Positions 6,730-12,294 of a DNA stretch of 12,516 nt are shown here, one piece after another. The notes under the pieces were generated by a model. That model ran no database searches. It worked only from the letters and a program-made list of their open reading frames with translations, and was not told the DNA's origin. Both the position numbers and the translations under genes were made by a program. The stretch comes from Gaiellales bacterium (GTDB lineage Bacteria > Actinomycetota > Thermoleophilia > Gaiellales > F1-60-MAGs149), in assembly GCA_030831375.1 (NCBI GenBank), contig JAURLF010000210.1:1-12516 (forward strand), given 5' to 3'. The stretch's first letter is position 1. Each line of letters starts with the position of its first letter.

Positions 6730-7896
6730 CTAGTACGAGCGCGGCATCTTCAGCACGTGCTGGCCCAGGAAGGCCAGCACCAGGTTGTTGTTGATCGGCG
6801 CCGTCATGTACAGGCGCGTCTCGCGGAACTTGCGCTCCACGTCGTACTCCTCGGCGAAGCCGAAGCCGCCGTGCGCGTCGAGGCAGGCGTTGGCGGCCTG
6901 CCAGGAGGCCTCCGAGGCGAGCAGCTTCGCCATGTTGCCCTCGGCGCCGCACGGCTCGCCCGCCTCGAACAGCTCGGAGGCGCGGCGGCGCATCAGGTCG
7001 GCCGCCTCGACGGCGGCGTAGGCGCGCGCGATCGGGAACTGGACGCCCTGGTTGGCGCCGATCGGGCGGCCGAACACCTCGCGCTCCGTGGCGTACGCGG
7101 CGGCCTTCTCGATGAACCAGCGGCCGTCGCCGATGCACTCGGCGGCGATCAGGATGCGCTCCGCGTTCATGCCGTCGAGGATGTACTTGAAGCCCATGCC
7201 CTCCTCGCCGACGAGGGCGTCGGCGGGCAGCTTGAGGCCCTTGATGAAGACCTCGGTCGTGGCGTGGTTCATCATCGTGCGGATCGGGCGCGCGTCGATC
7301 GCGTCGCCCGCCTCGCGCAGGTCCACCAGGAACGTGGACAGGCCCCACCACTTGGGCTTGCCCTCGACGGGCTCCGACGTGCGCGCCAGGAGCAGCATCA
7401 TGTCCGAGTGGAAGAAGCGGCTGGTCCAGATCTTCTGGCCGTCGACGACCCACGAGCCGTCCGGCTGCTCGACCGCGCGGGTGCGGATCGCCAGCGAGTT
7501 CGAGCCCGCGTCGGGCTCCGTCACGCCGAAGGCCTGCAGGCGGATCTCACCCGACGCGATGCCGGGCAGGTAGGCCTGCTTCTGCTCCTCCGAGCCGTGG
7601 CGGAGGACGGTGCCCATGATGTACATCTGGGCATGGCAGGCGCCGGCGTTGCAGCCCGAGTGGTTGATCTCCTCGAGGATGATCGCGGCGTCGGACTCGC
7701 TGAGGCCGCCGCCGCCGTACTCCTCGGGGATCAGCGCGCCCAGCCAGCCGTCCTCGGACAGCCGCGTCACGAAGGCGGTCGGGTACTCCTGCTCGCGGTC
7801 CAGCTCCCGCCAGTACTCGCCGGGGAACTCGCTGCAGAGGGCGGCGACGCCCTCCCTGATCATCGCTTCGCGCTCCTGCGCTTCGGTCATGGCCAT
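6730..7896 (-). CDS. Acyl-CoA dehydrogenase
   Basis: A 388-residue FAD-dependent acyl-CoA dehydrogenase, normal length. Signatures: TEPDAGSN (126-133) and KIWTS (155-159) in the FAD-binding middle domain; EREVFGRPI (271-279) and DAHGGFGF (340-347) in the C-terminal domain. It introduces a 2,3 double bond into an acyl-CoA and passes electrons to ETF. The usual catalytic Glu near the C terminus is missing: the region aligning with YEGT reads TAPI, with Pro367 in the Glu position. Glu246 in GMNAERILIA is at the place used as base by isovaleryl-CoA and long-chain enzymes. The start is ATG at 7896, probably the 5' end of the mRNA; a second ATG lies two codons later. It is the first gene of the leftward operon. 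The substrate is unknown. Confidence 0.9.
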   Translation of the reverse strand: MAMTEAQEREAMIREGVAALCSEFPGEYWRELDREQEYPTAFVTRLSEDGWLGALIPEEYGGGGLSESDAAIILEEINHSGCNAGACHAQMYIMGTVLRHGSEEQKQAYLPGIASGEIRLQAFGVTEPDAGSNSLAIRTRAVEQPDGSWVVDGQKIWTSRFFHSDMMLLLARTSEPVEGKPKWWGLSTFLVDLREAGDAIDARPIRTMMNHATTEVFIKGLKLPADALVGEEGMGFKYILDGMNAERILIAAECIGDGRWFIEKAAAYATEREVFGRPIGANQGVQFPIARAYAAVEAADLMRRRASELFEAGEPCGAEGNMAKLLASEASWQAANACLDAHGGFGFAEEYDVERKFRETRLYMTAPINNNLVLAFLGQHVLKMPRSY

Positions 7897-7903
7897 GGCG
7901 GGG

Positions 7904-7933
7904 ATCCTATTCGGAGAAACCTACGGACGGCAA
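7904..7933 (-). promoter_or_regulatory. Predicted promoter of the leftward nine-gene operon
   Basis: Reading leftward, TTGCCG (7928-7933) is followed by an 18-nt spacer and TAGGAT (7904-7909). Seven nt then lead to the ATG at 7896. With the usual -10 to +1 distance, transcription would start at or within a base or two of the ATG, making the mRNA leaderless. The AGGA inside TAGGAT could alternatively be read as a ribosome site 8 nt from the ATG, so the two readings need to be separated by TSS mapping. Confidence 0.6.
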
Positions 7934-8016
7934 ATGTTCACCCCGCTGATCGCACGGGCCCGCCGTCGCGGACGATCCCCCGCGCATCCCCCCCGCGCGG
8001 ACCGGCCCGGTGCCGG

Positions 8017-8032
8017 TAGGGTGCCGGCACCC
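8017..8032 (+). promoter_or_regulatory. Predicted -10 element with overlapping palindromic operator
   Basis: TAGGGT (8017-8022) fits a -10 box. A perfect 14-bp palindrome GGGTGCCGGCACCC (8019-8032) overlaps it, and a further GGTGCCGG half-site copy sits at 8010-8016 region. No clear -35 is visible. Transcription would begin near 8029, giving a leader of about 24 nt that holds the AAGGGAG ribosome site of the decarboxylase-family gene. A repressor bound to the palindrome would block RNA polymerase, so this is a candidate operator for region B. Confidence 0.45.
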
Positions 8033-8052
8033 GACGCGCGAAGGGAGCGACG

Positions 8053-8448
8053 ATGAGCGATGAGCTGTTCGAGACCGGCCTGAGGATCCGCAAGGAGGTC
8101 CTCGGCGAGGCGTACGTGGAGCGCTCGCTGGCGCAGGCCGACGAGTTCTCGCAGGACTTCCAGCGGCTGGTGACCGAGTACTGCTGGGGCGCCGGCTGGG
8201 GCCGCTCCGCGCTGTCGAAGCGCGACCGCTCGCTGATGAACCTCGTGATGATCGGCTCGCTCAACCGCATGCACGAGTTCCGGCTGCACCTGCGCGGGGC
8301 GATCACCAACGGCGTCACGAAGGCGGAGATCCAGGACGCCCTGATCCAGCTCGCGATCTACGCGGGCATCCCCGCCGGCGTCGAGGGCTTCCGGATCGCG
8401 CGCGAGGTCTTCGCCGAGTGCGAGGCCGAGGGCGTCGAGGTGCCGTGA
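8053..8448 (+). CDS. Carboxymuconolactone decarboxylase-family protein
   Basis: A 131-residue all-helical protein of the CMD family, matching the length and order of gamma-carboxymuconolactone decarboxylase (PcaC): an RKEVLGEAYVERS entry helix, the TEYCWGAGWGR segment, and the HEFRLHLRGA helix with Glu75 and His79 near the expected active site. It lacks the CxxC of AhpD-type peroxidase members. PcaC decarboxylates gamma-carboxymuconolactone in protocatechuate breakdown, but no other protocatechuate genes are in the window, so a different substrate is as likely. The AAGGGAG site 5 nt before ATG 8053 supports the start. It heads a three-gene rightward cluster divergent from the acyl-CoA dehydrogenase operon. 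Confidence 0.85.
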   Translation: MSDELFETGLRIRKEVLGEAYVERSLAQADEFSQDFQRLVTEYCWGAGWGRSALSKRDRSLMNLVMIGSLNRMHEFRLHLRGAITNGVTKAEIQDALIQLAIYAGIPAGVEGFRIAREVFAECEAEGVEVP

Positions 8449-8452
8449 CCCG

Positions 8453-8968
8453 ATGAGCGCGGAGACTCCCGACCACGTCGCGATCACGAAGGTGCGCTGC
8501 CGCTCGCTCGGCGGGCTCGCCGCCGAGCTGACCGTCAAGGACCACGCGCCCGTGGTGGCCGACGAGCCGCTCGACTTCGCCCTCGGCGGCCTCGCCGGCA
8601 CGGACACCGGCTGGACGCCCGTCCAGTACCAGCTGGCCGCGCTGATCTCGTGCGCCAACGTCGCGATCCAGCTGACCGCGCAGGACCAGGGCTTCGCCCT
8701 CGACGGGCTCGAGATCCGCGCGCAGTCGGACCTCGACCTGCGCGGGCTGATCGACGGCGACCCCGACCGCCAGCCCGAGTTCCTGCACGTCGGGGTCGAG
8801 TACCGGATCGCGACCGCGGAGGGCGCCGAGCGGATCGAGGCGCTCGCCGTCGAGTCGGACCGCCGCTGCCCGCAGCTCGGCCTCTTCCACCGCGCCCGCA
8901 TCCCGATGACCCAGGTCTGGACCCGGGACGGGGAGGAGGTCTGGAGCTGCCGGACGGACGCGGCGTGA
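8453..8968 (+). CDS. OsmC-family peroxiredoxin-like protein
   Basis: A 171-residue OsmC/Ohr-fold protein. Both hallmark cysteines are present: Cys67 in ALISCANV and Cys139 in DRRCPQLGLF, the pair that reduces organic hydroperoxides in Ohr and OsmC. The intervening segment (GLEIRAQSDLDLRGLIDGD) is typical of the OsmC-like group with a RGL motif, which is often of unknown physiological substrate. It starts 4 nt after the decarboxylase-family stop, so co-translation is likely. Predicted role: thiol-dependent peroxide or electrophile removal in the cytoplasm. Confidence 0.87.
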   Translation: MSAETPDHVAITKVRCRSLGGLAAELTVKDHAPVVADEPLDFALGGLAGTDTGWTPVQYQLAALISCANVAIQLTAQDQGFALDGLEIRAQSDLDLRGLIDGDPDRQPEFLHVGVEYRIATAEGAERIEALAVESDRRCPQLGLFHRARIPMTQVWTRDGEEVWSCRTDAA

Positions 8969-9459
8969 CGGTCGCCGTCGTCGAGGGCGACGCCCGCGAC
9001 CTCGCCGGGCTGCGCGACGCCTTCCTGGCCCTGCACGCCCACCAGCTCGTCATCAGCGCCGTGCCGGTGATCGCCGACCCCGAGCGGGCCTGGGCCGAGC
9101 GGCTCGCCACCTACCGGCGCGCCTTCGCCGACGGCGAGCCGCTCCTGCGGATCGCGCGGGACGGGGAGCGCGTGGTCGGTTACGCCATGGCCTTCGAGCA
9201 CGCGGGCACGGACGACACGTTCGCGCTCGCGCCGCGCTACGGCGAGCTCTACACCCTGATCGTGGTGGCCGACCGCCGCGGCGAGGGCGTGGGCACGCTG
9301 CTCTGCGACGCCGTCGACCGGGCGCTCGCGGCGCGCGGCATCGACCGGCTGGTGATCGCCACGATGGCCCGCAACGCCGACGCGATCCGCTTCTACGAGC
9401 GGCGCGGTCTCGTGGTGGGCGAGGCGCTCCTGTACCGGCTGCCGCAGGCCGGCGGCTGA
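8965..9459 (+). CDS. GNAT N-acetyltransferase
   Basis: A 164-residue acetyltransferase of the GCN5 family. The acetyl-CoA pyrophosphate loop is visible as RRGEGVG (104-110) after the LYTLIVV strand, and the C-terminal NADAIRFYERRGL motif (137-149) is the usual substrate-end signature. Such proteins acetylate a protein, amino acid, aminoglycoside or other amine; the acceptor cannot be predicted. The start is GTG at 8965, whose GTGA overlaps the OsmC stop; the frame is open further upstream but there reads through the OsmC gene. Its stop is only 8 nt from the stop of the converging secreted protein gene. Confidence 0.82.
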   Translation: MTVAVVEGDARDLAGLRDAFLALHAHQLVISAVPVIADPERAWAERLATYRRAFADGEPLLRIARDGERVVGYAMAFEHAGTDDTFALAPRYGELYTLIVVADRRGEGVGTLLCDAVDRALAARGIDRLVIATMARNADAIRFYERRGLVVGEALLYRLPQAGG

Positions 9460-9467
9460 GCCCCGGG

Positions 9468-9950
9468 CTACGGCGCGTTGAAGTTCGCGTGCGACGCCAT
9501 CCGCCACCCGTTCGGGGTGCGGACGAAGGTGGAGATGCGCGGCGCCGGCCGCGTCGAGTAGGCGACGCCGTCGATCGTCTCCGAGGTCACGACGACGTAG
9601 CGGGCGACGAGCAGGCCGCCCGTGCGCGTGACCTTGAAGCCGGACAGCGCGTAGTCGGCGATCCGGATCGAGCTCGCGAACGACGCGATGTACTGGTTGC
9701 GATTCGCGCCCGAGCCGTTCGCGCGCTGCACCTGGAAGGCGGGCGACAGGAACGACCGCAGCTCGGCCGGCTCGCCCTCCACGAGCAGGGCCCAGAAGCG
9801 GTTCACGAGGCGCTTCCCCAGCTTCAGGTTCGCGGCCTGCTGGGCCGCCGTGGCGCGCTCGGCGGGCGCGGACTGCGCGGCACCCGCCGCGGCGGGGGCG
9901 GCGGCGAGGGCGAGGGCGAGGGCGGCGAGGAGCGGGGCGATGCGGCGCAT
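9468..9950 (-). CDS. Small secreted NTF2-like protein
   Basis: A 160-residue protein beginning MRRIAPLLAALALALAAAPA, a clear Sec signal peptide with an Arg-rich start, a hydrophobic Leu/Ala core and small residues for cleavage near 25. The rest has NTF2/SnoaL-like features: a NRFWALLVEGEPAELRSFLSP helix-turn, then RNQYIASFA and several C-terminal strands ending GWRMASHANFN, a common terminus of secreted nuclear-transport-factor-2-like proteins. No catalytic motif is visible; a role in binding an external ligand is only a guess. The start ATG at 9950 has no ribosome site but has a TANNNT box 6 nt upstream. Confidence 0.75.
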   Translation of the reverse strand: MRRIAPLLAALALALAAAPAAAGAAQSAPAERATAAQQAANLKLGKRLVNRFWALLVEGEPAELRSFLSPAFQVQRANGSGANRNQYIASFASSIRIADYALSGFKVTRTGGLLVARYVVVTSETIDGVAYSTRPAPRISTFVRTPNGWRMASHANFNAP

Positions 9951-9956
9951 GCGCCG

Positions 9957-9962
9957 AGCCTA
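9957..9962 (-). promoter_or_regulatory. Predicted -10 box of the secreted protein gene
   Basis: Reading leftward, TAGGCT is followed by six nt (CGGCGC) and then ATG at 9950. No purine-rich ribosome site is visible, so the mRNA could be leaderless. No TTG-type -35 box is seen 17-18 nt further upstream, making this the weakest of three such sites. Reading from the upstream dehydrogenase gene is an alternative. Confidence 0.4.
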
Positions 9963-9988
9963 GACGATCGCGACGTCGCGGGCCGGGT

Positions 9989-10001
9989 GGTCCTCCGGAC
10001 C
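9989..10001 (-). terminator. Short hairpin after the dehydrogenase gene
   Basis: GGTCC and GGACC flank a 3-nt loop, 2 nt beyond the stop codon of the short-chain dehydrogenase in its own reading direction. With only 5 bp and no U-tract it is a weak terminator candidate; read-through into the secreted protein gene is possible. Confidence 0.3.
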
Positions 10002-10003
10002 CG

Positions 10004-10774
10004 CTACCCGCCCCAGATGCCGCAGGTGATGCCGCCGTCGACGTTGAGCTCGAGGCCGGTCACCCAGCTGGCCTCGTCGGAGGCCAGGTAGACGAAGGCG
10101 TTGGCGTGGTCGAGGGGCTCGCCCATGCGGCCGAGGGGGTGCAGGCCGATCGCGAAGCGGCGGCTCGCGTCGGGGTCGTCCTGCGCGTCGAAGTAGCCGT
10201 CGATCATCGGCGTGTTCGTGAAGCCCGGGCAGACGCAGTTGGCGCGGATGTTCTGCTTGGCGCCGTCGAGGGCCATGCACTTCGTGAGCATGATCAGGCC
10301 CGCCTTCGAGGCGCAGTAGGCGGCGTCGGCGGGGATCGCCCACTGGCCCGCCATCGACGCGGTGGAGAGGATCGAGCCGCCGCCGCGGGCGGCGAGGTGG
10401 TCCCACGCCTCCTTCGCGCACAGGAAGACGCTCTTGAGGTTGGTGTCGAGCTCCTTGTCCCACTCGTCCTCGGTCAGGTCCATGACCGACCCGACGATCG
10501 TGACGCCGGCGTTGCAGACGAGCACGTCGAGGCCGCCGAATCGCCCCGCCGTCTCCTCGACCACGCGCGCGATCGAGGCGCGGTCCGTGACGTCGATGCC
10601 GAGGCCGATCGCGGCGGGGCCGATCAGGTCGGCCGTCTCCTGCGCGGTCTCCGCCTTGAGGTCGGCGGCCGCGACCTGCGCGCCCTCCTCCGCGAAGCGG
10701 ATCGCCGTCGCCCGGCCGATCCCCGAGCCCGCGCCCGTGATCAGCGCCACCTTGCCGTCCAGCCTGCCCGCCAT
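10004..10774 (-). CDS. Short-chain dehydrogenase/reductase (SDR)
   Basis: A 256-residue classical SDR. The dinucleotide motif TGAGSGIG is at 13-20, NAG at 88-90, the active-site Asn112, Ser140, Tyr153 and Lys157 (YCASK). Asp38 at the end of the second strand points to NAD(H) over NADP(H). The C-terminal ELNVDGG block completes the fold. It oxidises a secondary alcohol or reduces a ketone; the substrate is unknown. The start is ATG at 10774 with GAGGAGGGG just upstream; longer open frame upstream of it is antisense to the LeuC gene and is rejected. It is divergent from the LeuC gene, with a shared 108-nt promoter region. Confidence 0.92.
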   Translation of the reverse strand: MAGRLDGKVALITGAGSGIGRATAIRFAEEGAQVAAADLKAETAQETADLIGPAAIGLGIDVTDRASIARVVEETAGRFGGLDVLVCNAGVTIVGSVMDLTEDEWDKELDTNLKSVFLCAKEAWDHLAARGGGSILSTASMAGQWAIPADAAYCASKAGLIMLTKCMALDGAKQNIRANCVCPGFTNTPMIDGYFDAQDDPDASRRFAIGLHPLGRMGEPLDHANAFVYLASDEASWVTGLELNVDGGITCGIWGG

Positions 10775-10805
10775 CGTCCCCTCCTCAAGGGTCGTCGTCG
10801 GGGCA

Positions 10806-10834
10806 ATCGTGGCGGGCCCGGGCGAATCTGGCAA
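10806..10834 (-). promoter_or_regulatory. Predicted promoter of the dehydrogenase gene
   Basis: Reading leftward, TTGCCA (10829-10834), a 17-nt spacer and CACGAT (10806-10811). The -10 has C in place of T at its first base, so it is a weak match. A start of transcription near 10799 would leave about 25 nt of leader containing the GAGGAGGGG ribosome site. Its -35 box lies 12 nt from the -35 box of the opposite promoter. Confidence 0.45.
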
Positions 10835-10846
10835 GGAGCGGAGGAT

Positions 10847-10876
10847 TTGCGGAGCGGGCGGCAGCGGCCGTACGAT
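10847..10876 (+). promoter_or_regulatory. Predicted leaderless promoter of the LeuC gene
   Basis: TTGCGG (10847-10852), an 18-nt spacer and TACGAT (10871-10876), followed by six nt and GTG at 10883. There is no ribosome site in front of the GTG. The expected transcription start is at or next to the first base of the start codon. It has the same 18-nt spacing and near-identical boxes as the promoter of the leftward operon. Confidence 0.6.
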
Positions 10877-10882
10877 CCGCCC

Positions 10883-12247
10883 GTGGCACCGCGCACCGCG
10901 ATCGCGAAGATCTGGGACGAGCACCTCGTCGACGACGACCTGATCTTCTGCGACCTGCACCTCGTGCAGGAGGTGTCGAGCCCGCAGGCCTTCGACGAGC
11001 TGCGGCTCGGCGGCCACGGCGTGCGCCGTCCCGACCGCACCATCGCGACCGCCGACCACTCGGTGCCGACCGCCGATCGCGGCCTGCCGATCGTCGACGA
11101 CATGGCGCGCCTGCAGGTGGCGGCGCTCGAGCGCAACGTCGAGGAGTTCGAGATCCCGATGCGCCCGTACCGCTCGCTCGGCCAGGGCATCGTCCACGTC
11201 ATCGGCCCGGACCTCGGCCTGACGCAGCCCGGCATGACGATCATGTGCGGCGACTCGCACACGTCGACGCACGGCGCGTTCGGCGCGCTCGCCTTCGGCA
11301 TCGGCACCAGCGAGGTCGGCCATGTCCTCGCCACGCAGTGCCTCGTGCAGAAGGAGCAGCCGACGATCCGCGTCAACTTCGTCGGCCGGCGCGGCTTCGG
11401 CGTCACCGCGAAGGACCTGGTCCTCGCGATGATCGGCCAGATCGGCACCGCCGGCGCGACCGGCCACTTCGTCGAGTACGCCGGCGAGGCGATCCGCGGC
11501 CTCTCGATGGAGGGCCGGATGACGGTCTGCAACATGACCGTCGAGGCGGGCGCGCGCGCCGGCCTCGTCGCCGCGGACGACACGACGTTCGCGTACCTCG
11601 AGGGCCGCCCCTGCGTGCCGGACGACTGGGACGCCGCGGTCGCGCGCTGGCGCCGCTACGTCACCGACGAGGGCGCGACCTTCGACCGCGAGATCGACGT
11701 CGACGTCGAGGCGATCGTCCCGCGCGTGACGTGGGGGACGAACCCCGGCCAGTCGATCGCGATCACCGACGTCGTGCCCGAGCCGCAGTCCGACGGCGAC
11801 GTGCGCGCGCTGCAGTACATGGGGCTCGAGGCCGGCACGCCGATCGCCGGCGTGCCCGTCGAGCGCGTGTTCATCGGCTCGTGCACGAATGGGCGCATCG
11901 AGGACCTCGAGGCCGCGGCGGAGGTCATGCGCGGCCGCAGGGTCAAGGAGGGCGTGCGCGTCCTCGTCGTCCCGGGCTCGATGGCGGTCAAGGCCATCGC
12001 GGAGGAGCGCGGCCTCGCCGACGTGTTCATCGACGCGGGCGCCGAGTGGCGCGACGCGGGCTGCTCGATGTGCGTCGGCATGAACGAGGACATCCTCGCC
12101 CCCGGCGAGCGCTGCGCCTCGACGTCCAACCGCAACTTCGAGGGGCGCCAGGGGCGCCTCGGGCGCACGCACCTGATGAGCCCCGCGATGGCCGCCGCCG
12201 CGGCCGTCACGGGCACGATCGCGGACGTGCGCGAGCTGGCCGCCTAG
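10883..12247 (+). CDS. LeuC-type large subunit, aconitase superfamily dehydratase/isomerase
   Basis: A 454-residue protein that resembles 3-isopropylmalate dehydratase large subunit (LeuC, about 466 residues) from start to end. Iron-sulfur cluster ligands are Cys334 (GSCTN), Cys394 and Cys397 (CSMC). GDSHTSTHGAFG (123-134) and ERCASTSNRNFEGRQG (409-424) are further family blocks. LeuC with LeuD isomerises 2- and 3-isopropylmalate; relatives hydrate maleate, citraconate or dimethylmaleate. The start is GTG at 10883, as the homologous N terminus (AIAKIWDEHLV) begins there. No small LeuD subunit follows; the next gene is a racemase-family protein. Possible functions are leucine synthesis with LeuD elsewhere, or a separate hydratase; residue 337 is Gly where E. 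coli LeuC has Ser. Confidence 0.87.
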   Translation: MAPRTAIAKIWDEHLVDDDLIFCDLHLVQEVSSPQAFDELRLGGHGVRRPDRTIATADHSVPTADRGLPIVDDMARLQVAALERNVEEFEIPMRPYRSLGQGIVHVIGPDLGLTQPGMTIMCGDSHTSTHGAFGALAFGIGTSEVGHVLATQCLVQKEQPTIRVNFVGRRGFGVTAKDLVLAMIGQIGTAGATGHFVEYAGEAIRGLSMEGRMTVCNMTVEAGARAGLVAADDTTFAYLEGRPCVPDDWDAAVARWRRYVTDEGATFDREIDVDVEAIVPRVTWGTNPGQSIAITDVVPEPQSDGDVRALQYMGLEAGTPIAGVPVERVFIGSCTNGRIEDLEAAAEVMRGRRVKEGVRVLVVPGSMAVKAIAEERGLADVFIDAGAEWRDAGCSMCVGMNEDILAPGERCASTSNRNFEGRQGRLGRTHLMSPAMAAAAAVTGTIADVRELAA

Positions 12248-12280
12248 GCGGCCGACCACCACCACGACAGGAAACGACCA

Positions 12281-12288
12281 AGGGGGAG
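12281..12288 (+). promoter_or_regulatory. Ribosome binding site deciding the racemase-family start
   Basis: AGGGGGAG touches the first ATG (12289) directly but lies 6 nt from the in-frame ATG at 12295, so the second ATG is the better start. Confidence 0.6.
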
Positions 12289-12294
12289 ATGGAG

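Noticed and set aside
4182..6794. An 870-codon open frame on the plus strand opposite the amidase, GAF, aldo/keto reductase and hydrolase genes
   Set aside because: The translation is rich in Arg, Ala, Gly and Val with no recognisable domain, while the minus strand encodes four clear families with catalytic residues. Long antisense frames are expected at this G+C.
8053..8448. A protocatechuate (beta-ketoadipate) operon
   Set aside because: Only a PcaC-like protein is present. No dioxygenase, cycloisomerase or CoA-transferase gene is in the window, so the pathway name is not supported.
9459..9469. Short inverted repeat AGCCC-C-GGGCT between two converging stop codons
   Set aside because: The loop is a single base and the repeat mostly follows from the stop codons and C/G runs; too weak to call a terminator.
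10004..12265. Reading the dehydrogenase gene as a 753-residue protein with a long N-terminal extension
   Set aside because: The extension lies antisense to the LeuC gene and has no domain; the SDR fold and a strong ribosome site begin at ATG 10774.
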